A DNA stretch of 34,688 nucleotides. Source: CAYFVU01 sp964346645. Its GTDB lineage: Bacteria > Spirochaetota > Spirochaetia > DSM-16054 > Sediminispirochaetaceae. The DNA lies in NCBI GenBank assembly GCA_964346645.1, contig CAYFVU010000026.1:1-34688 (forward strand), read 5' to 3'. The notes beneath the pieces were generated by a model, which worked only from the letters and a program-made list of their open reading frames with translations, did no database searches and had not been told where the DNA came from. Both the position numbers and the translations under genes were made by a program. Positions 15,561 to 23,641 of the stretch are shown piece after piece (within the stretch, counting starts at the first letter, position 1; every line of letters starts with the position of its first letter).

Positions 15561-17075
15561 GTGAGAGACGTTGATCGAATAGCAGCGAGAGGAGTACTCC
15601 GTGTGGCGGGGATTTTGTTGATGGGCTGTTTCTTCCCGTGGTTTGCCGGCGCGGCGGACAACGGAGTGGAGTATCCGTCCATAGGACCGGGCCGTCGGAT
15701 CGAGTCGAGCGTCGATGTATCGAGCAGCGGAAGCGGATTCAAGACCTTTACCTTCGAGATACCGGAGGATGCCTTTGCCGTGCGGATCTCCATAGAGGAT
15801 GCCCCTGCGGATCTCGACCTCTTTCTCAAGCACGGAAGAGAGATACAGAGCTACGAGTATGTCGACTCTATGAGCGCTTCCGAGGATTACAACGAGACCC
15901 TCTTCGTCTCGAGGCTCTCGGATCCGCCCCTGCAGAACGGTACCTACTACGTCGATGTGGTCTACCAGCGGGCTTCGGTTCCCTTTCACAACTGGAAGCG
16001 GCTGAAGGAGGTCCCCTTCTCCCTCTCCCTCGAGTTCATCTCGGGGGCGAAGCACCGGGAGATAGAGCCCGACACCACCTACCGCGGAGAGCTCAGCCCC
16101 GAGGATGGCATGGCCCAGGTCTATGCGGTAGAGCTGCCTTCGGGTATCGAGGAGTGCCGGGTGGATATCTTCGACACCATCGCGGATATCGACCTGCTCG
16201 TAGGATACGAGACCCCGGTGCTCACGCGCAGCAACGCCGATTACGTGAAAGAGAGCCTGCTCGGACATGAGTCCATCGTCATCGACGGGTCGAAGGACGA
16301 GCCGGAACTGCCGGGGGGTACCTACTATATCACCGTATTCGATCAAGTCTCGAAGGAGCACTCCGAGGGCTATTCGCTGAGGGTGAGTCTCGGCGGTGCG
16401 CCTCCGGCTGAGTTGAAGAAGATAACGCCGCTGCCTAGGACCGACGACGAGCTTACCCACGCCATCTACTCCACGGTCGAGATCATAGGAGAGGCAGGCA
16501 AGGGCTCGGGTTGTTTGGTCAGCGGCGACGGTCTGATTTTGACTAATTGGCACGTGGTCAGGGGCTTTTCCGGAGAGCCCTCCGATCCCATCTACGTGGC
16601 GGTGAACTATTCGACGCAGAAGCCGCCGAGGGAGATGTTTCGCGCCGAGGTGGTCGAATACGACGAGGAGTCGGACTTCGCGCTCTTGGAGGTAGTATCC
16701 GGTCTCTACGGGCAGTCCTTACCCTACCGCTACAGCTTCCCCTACTTCCGTCTGGGCGATCCCCAATCGCTGAGCATAGGTCAGCCCATCTCCTTCCTCG
16801 GATATCCGGGAATAGGAGGTACCGGCTCCCGGGCCTCCATTTCCCTCACCCGCGGCATCGTCAGCGGTTTCGAGCGTTCGGACGGGAGGTTTCTCATCAA
16901 GACCGATGCGGTCATCCACAACGGCAACTCCGGGGGGGCGGCGGTAAACGCCTACTGGGAGCTTCTCGGTCTGCCCACAGTCGTAATAGGGCGGGAGAGC
17001 GTGTCGATAGGTTTCGTCAATCCCGTCAGCGAGATCCCCGAGTCGTGGAAGAGCTTGATAGAGAGTAGAAACTGA
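15561..17075 (+). CDS. Exported trypsin-like serine protease with two PPC-type beta domains
   Basis: 504 residues from the GTG at 15561, which has AGAGGTG seven bases upstream; an in-frame ATG at 15525 would add 12 residues but has poor ribosome-site spacing. A signal peptide (hydrophobic GVLRVAGILLMGCFFPWFAGA) directs export. The LMGC inside it could be a relaxed lipobox, so periplasmic or lipoprotein location is open. Two beta-rich domains follow (about residues 30-150 and 150-290), each with the PPC (pre-peptidase C-terminal) signature: DLDLFLKHG with NGTYYVDVVY, and DIDLLVGYE with GGTYYITVFD. The last 210 residues are a chymotrypsin/DegP-fold protease with an intact triad: His331 (LTNWHVV), Asp372 (ESDFALLEV) and Ser457 (HNGNSGGAA). 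No PDZ domain is present. Substrate unknown; a cell-envelope or secreted protein-processing role is likely. Confidence 0.85.
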   Translation: MRDVDRIAARGVLRVAGILLMGCFFPWFAGAADNGVEYPSIGPGRRIESSVDVSSSGSGFKTFTFEIPEDAFAVRISIEDAPADLDLFLKHGREIQSYEYVDSMSASEDYNETLFVSRLSDPPLQNGTYYVDVVYQRASVPFHNWKRLKEVPFSLSLEFISGAKHREIEPDTTYRGELSPEDGMAQVYAVELPSGIEECRVDIFDTIADIDLLVGYETPVLTRSNADYVKESLLGHESIVIDGSKDEPELPGGTYYITVFDQVSKEHSEGYSLRVSLGGAPPAELKKITPLPRTDDELTHAIYSTVEIIGEAGKGSGCLVSGDGLILTNWHVVRGFSGEPSDPIYVAVNYSTQKPPREMFRAEVVEYDEESDFALLEVVSGLYGQSLPYRYSFPYFRLGDPQSLSIGQPISFLGYPGIGGTGSRASISLTRGIVSGFERSDGRFLIKTDAVIHNGNSGGAAVNAYWELLGLPTVVIGRESVSIGFVNPVSEIPESWKSLIESRN

Positions 17076-17102
17076 GCGAACGCAGCCTTCGAAGGACGAG
17101 TA

Positions 17103-17696
17103 TCAGTCGAAGAAGGAGCGGATGTCTTCTCGGGCCTTGCCGAGGGCCTGTTGATACTGTTCCTCTAATTGCTCGAGGTTCTGTTTGAGCAGCTGATTGA
17201 ACTCAGGGTCCTGCTCCGGCGTCAGTTCGACGTTGTAACCGTACTGTTTGGAGAGCTGCTGCTGCTTTTTCTTCAGCTGGGGACCGTACTGCTGTTTGAG
17301 CTGTTCTTTGATCTGCTCTTGATACTGCAGGTATTGCTGGAAGAACTGCCCGAGCTGGTCGATGATCGAATTCAGCTTCTTGTTCTTTCCCGTCAGGGCG
17401 ATGAGCCCCTGCTTGGTGGTCTCGAGCTTCTCTTGAAACTGATTGTTTCTCGGCAGGCTGATCTGTGAGAGGAGCGTTTCGAAGACGGATTTCTCGACCT
17501 CTTTGCGTTCTTGCTTGGAGAACTCCTTCAACCCTTCGGTCAGTATCTGTGAATCAGGAGAGGCGGCGTTCAAATATTTCGAGGCGAGTCTCTTTCCCTC
17601 CTTCTTCAGCTCGTTTGCCCGGACGGACTCCTTGTTTCCCTCTATACCGGAGGTTCTCTCTACGGCCAGCTCCCAGGCCGACTTTATTCTTGCCAT
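17103..17696 (-). CDS. Helical/coiled-coil cytoplasmic protein of unknown function (MARIKSAWE family)
   Basis: 197 residues, no signal peptide and no TM. The start is the ATG at 17696, preceded by AAGGAG; the open frame extends to 17780 without a ribosome site. The N-terminus MARIKSAWELAVERTSGIEG is distinctive; I recall proteins with this start as widespread in spirochaetes (DUF6657-type), but could not check. The rest is almost entirely helical and Gln/Lys/Glu-rich, with long coiled-coil stretches (QQYLQYQEQIKEQLKQQYGP, KKKQQQLSKQYG, LEQLEEQYQQALGKARED). This suggests a structural or scaffold protein, not an enzyme. It is divergent from fdhA, with its own promoter in the shared gap. Confidence 0.7.
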   Translation of the reverse strand: MARIKSAWELAVERTSGIEGNKESVRANELKKEGKRLASKYLNAASPDSQILTEGLKEFSKQERKEVEKSVFETLLSQISLPRNNQFQEKLETTKQGLIALTGKNKKLNSIIDQLGQFFQQYLQYQEQIKEQLKQQYGPQLKKKQQQLSKQYGYNVELTPEQDPEFNQLLKQNLEQLEEQYQQALGKAREDIRSFFD

Positions 17697-17750
17697 CTCT
17701 TCGCTCCTTACTCTTCGTGTGCGTGTAATCGGGTCTGAATTTCTACATGA

Positions 17751-17780
17751 AATATACAATCGAAGCTGCCGGATTGACAA
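17751..17780 (-). promoter_or_regulatory. Promoter of the MARIKSAWE-family gene
   Basis: Minus strand: -35 TTGTCA (17775-17780, 5 of 6), 18 bases, -10 TATATT (17751-17756, 5 of 6). It leaves a leader of about 45 nt to the ATG at 17696 and is back-to-back with the fdhA promoter. Confidence 0.65.
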
Positions 17781-17805
17781 GCTTTGCGGAGCTGTGAATC
17801 AACTA

Positions 17806-17834
17806 TTTACTCTCCATATAGTTTCTTCTATACT
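17806..17834 (+). promoter_or_regulatory. Promoter of fdhA-mobA
   Basis: -35 TTTACT (17806-17811, 4 of 6), 17 bases, -10 TATACT (17829-17834, 5 of 6). The predicted start of transcription, near 17841, falls inside a 6-bp inverted repeat. Confidence 0.65.
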
Positions 17835-17841
17835 TAGTTGT

Positions 17842-17856
17842 ACACTGTTGCAGTGT
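17842..17856 (+). promoter_or_regulatory. Inverted repeat at the fdhA transcription start, candidate operator
   Basis: ACACTG, loop TTG, CAGTGT, with flanking GT/GT that nearly extends it. It covers the expected +1 region, where a bound repressor would block initiation. In RNA it would be a small 5'-end hairpin. The regulator is unknown. Confidence 0.45.
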
Positions 17857-17872
17857 GTACGGGAGAGAGTGT

Positions 17873-20581
17873 ATGAACGAGCAAGTGAGTTTCCGCATAG
17901 ACGGAAAAACGATTAAGGCCGTAAAGGGCGACAACATTCTCAAGGCGGCGCAGGAGAATGGGATCGAGATACCGAGCCTCTGCTACCATCCGAGCCTCAG
18001 CTCGAGCGGCGCCTGCCGCATGTGCGTGGTAAAGGCGGAGGGCAAGAAGGGGCTCGTAACCGCCTGTTCCGCCGAGGTAGAGGAGGGGCTGGAGGTGACC
18101 GCCTTCGACGAGGAGCTGGAGAGCTACCGTAAAACCACGCTGGAGCTCCACCTCGCGGAGCACGATTTCGACTGCGCCGTGTGCGACAGCGACGGCGAGT
18201 GCGAGCTGCAGGATCTCGCCTACCGCTACGAGATGGGGGTGACTAAAAACCGAACTTTCCCGTCGATCGTCGGGAATGTCACACTGCCGAAGGACCCCAC
18301 CTCTCCCGTGCTCATCTACGATGCGAAGAAATGCATAAGATGCGAGCGCTGTGTCCGGGCTTGCGAAGAGGTCCAGGGCAAGGCGGTCTTGAGCATGATC
18401 CACCGCGGTGAGCATGCATTCATCTCGCCGGAGTTCGGCACGTGGAAGAAGTCGAGCTGCGACGGCTGTGGTGAGTGCGTGCAGCTCTGCCCCACCGGTG
18501 CCCTCACCGAGAAGCCGCTGGTCGAGCGGGTACGCCCTTCGGACATAGACCGTAAGGTGAGGACCACCTGTGTCTACTGCGGCGTCGGCTGTCAGATGGA
18601 CATGTGGGTAAGGAACGACAAAATCGTGAAGGTACGTGGAGCGATGGAGGAGCCGAATCACGGCCGACTCTGTGTAAAGGGGCGCTTCGGCTACGAGTTC
18701 GTCGCGAACGAGGAGCGGCTGACCCGGCCGCTGATAAAGAGAAACGGCGAATTTCAGGAGGCCTCCTGGGAGGAGGCCCTCGATCTGGTGGCGAGCAAGT
18801 TCTCCGATATCAAGCGGACCTACGGTAATGAGGCTCTCGCGGGACTTGCCTCTGCGAAATGCACGAACGAGGAGAACTACATCTTCCAGAAGTTCGTGAG
18901 GGCGGCATTCGGCACCAACAGCGTCGATCACTGCGCCCGCCTCTGTCACGCTCCCACCGTCTCCGGTCTGGGGGCCGCCTTCGGTTCGGGAGCGATGACG
19001 AACTCGATAGAGGAGCTCGCCGGTGCCGACTGCATCCTGGTCACCGGCTCCAACGTGACGGAGACCCACCCCGTAACCGCCACCTACATCAAGAATGCGA
19101 AGAGCCGAGGGGCAAAGCTCATCGTCATCGATCCCAGGCGCATCGACCTGGCCCGCAAGGCCGACCTCTGGATGCGGCAGCGATCCGGTTCGGATGTCGC
19201 CTGGATAAACGGCCTGCTCAACGTCATCATCTTTGAGGGGCTCGCCGACGAGCACTTCATCGCGGAGCGGACCGAAAACTTCGAAGAGATGAAGAAGACG
19301 GTGGAGACCTACACGCCGGAGAAGGTCGAGGAGATAAGCGGGATCCCGGCGGAGAAGCTGCGCGAGGCCGCCCGCATGTATGCGGGTGCCGAAAAAGCGG
19401 CAATCGTCTATGCAATGGGAATCACCCAGCACGTGACGGGAACCGACAATGTCCTCTCCCTGGCCAATCTTGCCATGCTCACCGGCCAGATAGGGCGCGA
19501 GTCCACAGGAGTCAATCCGCTCCGGGGTCAGAACAACGTGCAGGGCGCCTGCGACCTCGGAAGCCTGCCGAACGTCTACTCGGGCTATCAGAAGGTTACC
19601 GATTCGGAGATGAACGAGAAGTTCAAGAAGGAGTGGGGAGTCGACTACCTCTCCGACGAGGCCGGCCGCACGGTCGTGGAGATCATGCACGCGGCCCTCG
19701 ACAAGGAGGTTCGCGGTCTCTACATCATGGGGGAGAATCCGATGCTCTCCGATCCGAACATCAGCCACGTAGAGCAGGCCCTAGAGGCGCTCGACTTCCT
19801 GGTGGTGCAGGACCTCTTTTTGAGTGAGACCGCCATGCTCGCCGACGTGGTACTGCCGGCGGCATCCTTTGCGGAGAAGAACGGCACCTTCACCAACAGC
19901 GGCCGCAGCGTCCTGCGGGTGCGCGAGGCCGTGCCCAGCCCGGGAGAGGCGAGGCCGGACTGGTGGATCACAAGCGAGATCGCGCAGCGGATGGGCTATC
20001 CGATGGCCTACCGCTCCGCGAAGGAGATAATGGAGGAGATCGTGCGGGTGACGCCGATCTACGGCGGCATCACCTACGAGCGGCTGGAGAGAGAGAAGCT
20101 CCACTGGCCCTGTCTCGACGAGAACCACCCGGGAACCAAGTTTCTCCACAAAGAGGGGCACTTCAAGAGGGGTAAGGGAAGATTCCACCCCGTCGACTAC
20201 ATACCCCCCGCCGAGATGCCGGACGAAGACTTTCCCCTCATACTCTCAACGGGGCGAATGCTCTACCACTACCACACCGCGACGCTCTCGCGCCGCTCCG
20301 TTCCGCTGAACAGCTTCGCCAAGGATGCCTACGTGGAGATAAGCGACGAGGACCTCGAGGAGCTCGGGGGGCGTGACGGCGGCAGGGTCCGTGTCGTAAC
20401 GCGGCGGGGAAACATAGAGATCTTTGCCAAGAAAAGCGACAGGGTGGGTAAGGGCACCGTCTTCATCCCCTTCCACTTTCACGAATCTCCGGCGAACAGG
20501 CTCACCAACGACGTGCTCGACCCCGCCTCCAAGATACCCGAGCTCAAGGTCGCCGCGTGCCGGGTGGAGAAGCTGGAGTAG
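17873..20581 (+). CDS. fdhA: Formate dehydrogenase catalytic subunit (Cys form, NuoG-like N-terminus)
   Basis: 902-residue molybdo/tungsto-bisMGD enzyme interconverting formate and CO2. The N-terminal 220 residues are the NuoG/HydA-like electron-transfer module: [2Fe-2S] ferredoxin (CYHPSLSSSGACRMC, residues 35-50), His/Cys-rich cluster site (DFDCAVCDSDGEC, near 97-112), and two [4Fe-4S] sites (CIRCERCVRAC near 153, CDGCGECVQLCP near 196). The catalytic part adds CVYCGVGC near 232 for another cluster. In the active-site loop DHCARLCHAP, Cys358 stands where many homologues have selenocysteine, so this is a selenium-independent form; the adjoining His359 is kept. ATG 17873 has GGGAGAG upstream and replaces an in-frame GTG at 17855. 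No NADH- or FAD-binding partner is adjacent. mobA follows two bases later. Confidence 0.93.
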   Translation: MNEQVSFRIDGKTIKAVKGDNILKAAQENGIEIPSLCYHPSLSSSGACRMCVVKAEGKKGLVTACSAEVEEGLEVTAFDEELESYRKTTLELHLAEHDFDCAVCDSDGECELQDLAYRYEMGVTKNRTFPSIVGNVTLPKDPTSPVLIYDAKKCIRCERCVRACEEVQGKAVLSMIHRGEHAFISPEFGTWKKSSCDGCGECVQLCPTGALTEKPLVERVRPSDIDRKVRTTCVYCGVGCQMDMWVRNDKIVKVRGAMEEPNHGRLCVKGRFGYEFVANEERLTRPLIKRNGEFQEASWEEALDLVASKFSDIKRTYGNEALAGLASAKCTNEENYIFQKFVRAAFGTNSVDHCARLCHAPTVSGLGAAFGSGAMTNSIEELAGADCILVTGSNVTETHPVTATYIKNAKSRGAKLIVIDPRRIDLARKADLWMRQRSGSDVAWINGLLNVIIFEGLADEHFIAERTENFEEMKKTVETYTPEKVEEISGIPAEKLREAARMYAGAEKAAIVYAMGITQHVTGTDNVLSLANLAMLTGQIGRESTGVNPLRGQNNVQGACDLGSLPNVYSGYQKVTDSEMNEKFKKEWGVDYLSDEAGRTVVEIMHAALDKEVRGLYIMGENPMLSDPNISHVEQALEALDFLVVQDLFLSETAMLADVVLPAASFAEKNGTFTNSGRSVLRVREAVPSPGEARPDWWITSEIAQRMGYPMAYRSAKEIMEEIVRVTPIYGGITYERLEREKLHWPCLDENHPGTKFLHKEGHFKRGKGRFHPVDYIPPAEMPDEDFPLILSTGRMLYHYHTATLSRRSVPLNSFAKDAYVEISDEDLEELGGRDGGRVRVVTRRGNIEIFAKKSDRVGKGTVFIPFHFHESPANRLTNDVLDPASKIPELKVAACRVEKLE

Positions 20582-20583
20582 CC

Positions 20584-21228
20584 ATGGACCATCTCGTAGC
20601 GGGAGTGCTCGCAGGCGGAGGCAGCAGACGATACGGCCGCGACAAGGCCTTCGTCCGGTGGAACGGAAAGCCGCTGGTCGAGCATGCCCTGCTGAGCGTA
20701 TCACGCATCGCCGACGAGACCTACATCCTCTCGAAGGAGCCGGAGAAGTTTGCACACCTCCCGTGGACGGTCATACCGGACATCACCGTCACCCCGACCC
20801 CCATGAGCGGGATCATCTCCGTCGCCTCTTTCGTCCGCGGCTGGCTGCTGGTCGCCGCCTGCGACATCCTCGTGCTCGACCACGCTTTTCTCCGCGCCAT
20901 GTGGGAGGCCCGGGAGCCGGGCAAGGCGGTCATCCCACGGACCGAGAGGGGGCTGCAGCCGCTGCTCGCCCTCTATCCTGCCGAGCTCTTGGCGCAGTGG
21001 GAGCGTGCCTTCGCCCACGGCAACTTCAAGCTTCGGCCCGTGGCGGCGAGCATGCCGAGAGTGGAGGTGTATCCGGCTGCATACTCACGGTTACGGGACG
21101 AGATGAGCGGTTACCGCGCCGCCGCCGGCGGGGAGAAGGACGGCGCTTACTCTCTCAACGCAGCCGGCTTCCCTCCCTTCCTCAACATCAACCGGCCCGA
21201 AGATCTTGTGCAGCTGAATCGAATCTAA
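20584..21228 (+). CDS. mobA: Molybdenum cofactor guanylyltransferase
   Basis: 214-residue cytoplasmic nucleotidyltransferase joining GMP from GTP to molybdopterin, giving the MGD cofactor that FdhA uses. The N-terminus has the GTP-binding loop LAGGGSRRYGRDKAFVRWNG, a good match to LAGGxSxRMGxDK, followed by the central VAACDILVLD segment (Mg-binding Asp) and the C-terminal FLNINRPEDL motif typical of the family. The Met of RMG is Tyr here. The ATG at 20584 comes two bases after the fdhA stop, with GGAG five bases upstream, so the two are translated from one message. The longer open frame starting inside fdhA is not used. Confidence 0.92.
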   Translation: MDHLVAGVLAGGGSRRYGRDKAFVRWNGKPLVEHALLSVSRIADETYILSKEPEKFAHLPWTVIPDITVTPTPMSGIISVASFVRGWLLVAACDILVLDHAFLRAMWEAREPGKAVIPRTERGLQPLLALYPAELLAQWERAFAHGNFKLRPVAASMPRVEVYPAAYSRLRDEMSGYRAAAGGEKDGAYSLNAAGFPPFLNINRPEDLVQLNRI

Positions 21229-21268
21229 TACAGTATCGTTTACTGCGGCAGTAGTGTCGTGCGCGGGC

Positions 21269-21297
21269 GCCGCGGGCGCTGCGGACGCCGCGGGCGC
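21269..21297. repeat. GC-rich direct repeat before the alaX-type gene
   Basis: GCCGCGGGCGC occurs at 21269-21279 and 21287-21297 (18-bp period) inside a nearly pure G/C stretch between mobA and the editing-protein gene. It can fold on itself but shows no T-run. Possibly slippage-prone DNA or a mild transcription block. Confidence 0.6.
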
Positions 21298-21314
21298 ATG
21301 CGAAGGAGTAATTC

Positions 21315-22541
21315 ATGGCCGAAGAGAAGAAAACCGAGCTCCTCTACTATACCGAACCCTACAGCTCCGAGTTCGAGGCCACCGTGATCGGTGTGGATGA
21401 GGATGAGAAGGGGAGCGTAGTGCGACTGGACCGGACGGCATTCTATCCGGAGGGAGGCGGGCAGCCATCCGACCTCGGAAGCATCGGCGGTGCGCGGGTG
21501 ACGGACGTGAAGAAGAGAGACGCCGAGGTCCTGCACTACCTCGAGCCGCCTCTCGACGGTATCGAGGAGGGCGTCGTGCTCGGCTGCCGGATAGATTGGC
21601 GGCGCAGGTTCGACTACATGCAGCAGCACAGCGGTCAGCACCTCCTCTCGGCGGTCCTCTACCGGGATTTCGGCTACCAGACGGTCTCGGTGCACCAGGG
21701 GAGCGATGACACCGCGATAGAGATCGAAGCGGCGGCGTTGAAGGAGAGTGAGATCCTGCAGATAGAGGAGCGGGTCCTCGAACTCATAGGGGAGAACCGG
21801 CCGATCCGGAGCTTCTGGGTGGGCGAGGACGAGCTCTCCTCCTACGATCTGAGACGGGAGCCGAAGGTTTCAGGCCGCATCCGCATCGTGGAGGTCGAGG
21901 GCTACGACGCGGTCGCCTGCGGTGGAGTACACACGGCGGGCACCGGGGAGGTACGGTTGGTTCGCCACGCGGGAACCGAGAAGATCCGCGGGAGAACCCG
22001 TCTCCACTGGAAGATCGGTGCGAGGGCGGTGGATGACTACCGCGAGAAGAGCCGCATCGTCGCCGAGCTCGTCGACCTCTTCTCCTCCCCTCAGCAGGAG
22101 CTGGTCTCGAGAATCGGGGCGAGCTCGAAGGAGCTGGTGGAGCTCCGCAGAGAGTACACTCAGTTAGAGGGGCGCACGGCAGCGCTCGAGGCGGAGAGGC
22201 TGCTTGCAGCCTCTGCGGTAGAGACCGATGAGGATGATCTGCTCCTGATTACCGTCTCTTACAGCGGAGAGGGAAAGGAGTTGCTCCGGAAGATCGCCGA
22301 GCAGGTGGCCGAGGAGCCGCGGGCCGCGTTCTGCGGCACCAACGAGTCGGAAAAGGGGCTGCAGTGGGTAATCGCCCTCGGCGAGGAGGCGGAGGAGTCG
22401 ATCGATTTCAACCTGAAGAAGGGTGAGCTCCTCGCCGCCATAGACGGCAAGGGGGGAGGTAAACCGCCCATACGTCAGGGGATAGGGCAGAACCCGGACG
22501 GGGTCACCGAGCTCTTCGCCGCATTTCGCCGTCTATTCTGA
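21315..22541 (+). CDS. AlaX-type alanyl-tRNA editing protein (long form with DHHA1 domain)
   Basis: Free-standing relative of the alanyl-tRNA synthetase editing domain that deacylates Ser-tRNA(Ala) or Gly-tRNA(Ala), protecting translation. 408 residues. N-terminal beta-barrel with the family motif FYPEGGGQPSDLG (about residues 43-55), zinc site QQHSGQH (His105, His109) and ACGGVHTAGTGE (Cys202, His206), then a coiled-coil linker (about 235-300). The C-terminal DHHA1-like domain ends GKGGGKPPIRQGIG, which in AlaRS helps bind the tRNA elbow. All zinc ligands are intact. AAGGAG precedes the ATG. It may be read through from fdhA-mobA but is functionally unrelated to them. Confidence 0.9.
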   Translation: MAEEKKTELLYYTEPYSSEFEATVIGVDEDEKGSVVRLDRTAFYPEGGGQPSDLGSIGGARVTDVKKRDAEVLHYLEPPLDGIEEGVVLGCRIDWRRRFDYMQQHSGQHLLSAVLYRDFGYQTVSVHQGSDDTAIEIEAAALKESEILQIEERVLELIGENRPIRSFWVGEDELSSYDLRREPKVSGRIRIVEVEGYDAVACGGVHTAGTGEVRLVRHAGTEKIRGRTRLHWKIGARAVDDYREKSRIVAELVDLFSSPQQELVSRIGASSKELVELRREYTQLEGRTAALEAERLLAASAVETDEDDLLLITVSYSGEGKELLRKIAEQVAEEPRAAFCGTNESEKGLQWVIALGEEAEESIDFNLKKGELLAAIDGKGGGKPPIRQGIGQNPDGVTELFAAFRRLF

Positions 22542-22549
22542 TCTGATTA

Positions 22550-23641
22550 TCACCGCAAATGGTAGCCCGGTTCGACGAGCTCGCTGCCCGAAATGCGCTC
22601 GTAGGCGCTCCAGTCGAGGGGGTAGTCCCAGCAGCCCTGGCGGTGAATCATCCTGCCGCCGAAGCCGCGCTTGAAGCGGTACAGGCCGTGCATGGGGTGT
22701 GAGGGCTGTGCCGACGGGGGAAGCCCGAAGAGGTCGTAGGTGCGGCATCCCTGTGCCTCTGCGAGCCGTATGGCCTCCCATTGCAGGTTGTAACTCGGCA
22801 TCAGTTCCTTTCTCCTGCCGCTCGATGCGCCGTAGAGGTACATCGCGTAGGAGCCTCTCCGAACGAGAATGATGCCGGCAAGCGGCGGTCCCCCTGATTC
22901 GTGCTCCGCCATCAGGAGGTGGACCCTCGTCTTGTAGCTGTCCCCGTGCAGCTTCTCCTCTCGGAGCAGTTCCGCGAAGTTGCGGTAGTTGTGGAGAGAG
23001 ATCCCCTTCCTGCGCGCGGTTTCCCGATACATCGCGTACCACTCGTCGATCCTCTCGTGGGACTCGTCCCTCACCACGACGCCCCTGCGCTGCGAGAGGC
23101 GAATGTTGTAGCGGGTCTTCGGTTTCATCTCCTGTAAGAGCTGTTCGCTGCTCTTGCGGATGTCGAGCAGCAGAGTGTCCGGCGGCTGTACATCCGTGGG
23201 AGCCTTCCTGAGTTTCTTTTCCCGGGTGCCGAAGTTCATGCGGAGCTCGCGGATTCGCTGAGGAGGTCTCCCGTCGGCGGTGTCGAAATCGCTCGAATCC
23301 TCCCCCGCCTCGTAGGGAGTCTCCCATGGGAGATCGAAGCGGATGAAGCTGCACTCATCCGGGAGCTTGGGTGCGAGGTGCTCGGCGCTCTCCTCTAAGA
23401 GGTTTCCCCGCTCTTCCGGTCGAATGTAGCCGTACTCCGGCCAGGGAATGTAGGCGAAACACACACCCGTGACATGGTGCCGGATGAGTGTGAGGATGGT
23501 GAGGTCGATGCCATGCTCATCCTCTAAGCGGAATGCCAGCGGCGGGATGCCGAGCTTCTCCTTTACCTGCGCCCACAGATATGACTGGAGGGGGGTGTGT
23601 GCCGGCTGCAGCTCCGAGGGATCGATGGGGCGCAGCCTCAT
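22550..23641 (-). CDS. FemAB/MurM-type aminoacyl-tRNA-dependent peptidyltransferase
   Basis: 363 residues, cytoplasmic or membrane-associated, with the duplicated GNAT fold of the FemABX family. Members add an amino acid from aminoacyl-tRNA to the peptidoglycan precursor (lipid II). Recognisable segments: QSYLWAQVKEKLG and LAFRLED near the N-terminus, the PKTRYNIRLSQRRGVVVRD helix (family K-x-R-x-N-I-x-x-A/S pattern), DEWYAMYRETARRKGI and the C-terminal core LMPSYNLQWEAIRLAEAQGCRTYDLFG and FKRGFGG. The start is the ATG at 23641, overlapping the stop of the upstream deacetylase gene in ATGA with GGAGAG before it; the longer open frame has no better site. Which amino acid it adds is unknown. 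A capsule or lysine-alkylating relative is less likely. Confidence 0.82.
   Translation of the reverse strand: MRLRPIDPSELQPAHTPLQSYLWAQVKEKLGIPPLAFRLEDEHGIDLTILTLIRHHVTGVCFAYIPWPEYGYIRPEERGNLLEESAEHLAPKLPDECSFIRFDLPWETPYEAGEDSSDFDTADGRPPQRIRELRMNFGTREKKLRKAPTDVQPPDTLLLDIRKSSEQLLQEMKPKTRYNIRLSQRRGVVVRDESHERIDEWYAMYRETARRKGISLHNYRNFAELLREEKLHGDSYKTRVHLLMAEHESGGPPLAGIILVRRGSYAMYLYGASSGRRKELMPSYNLQWEAIRLAEAQGCRTYDLFGLPPSAQPSHPMHGLYRFKRGFGGRMIHRQGCWDYPLDWSAYERISGSELVEPGYHLR

Noticed and set aside
15099..16553. Minus-strand open frame covering the radical SAM end and the protease start
   Set aside because: Spans two well-supported plus-strand genes, crosses the hairpins between them and lacks domain signatures.
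17834..19768. Long minus-strand open frame opposite fdhA
   Set aside because: Complement of the metal-binding core of FdhA; composition is His/Arg/Leu-rich noise and there is no family match.
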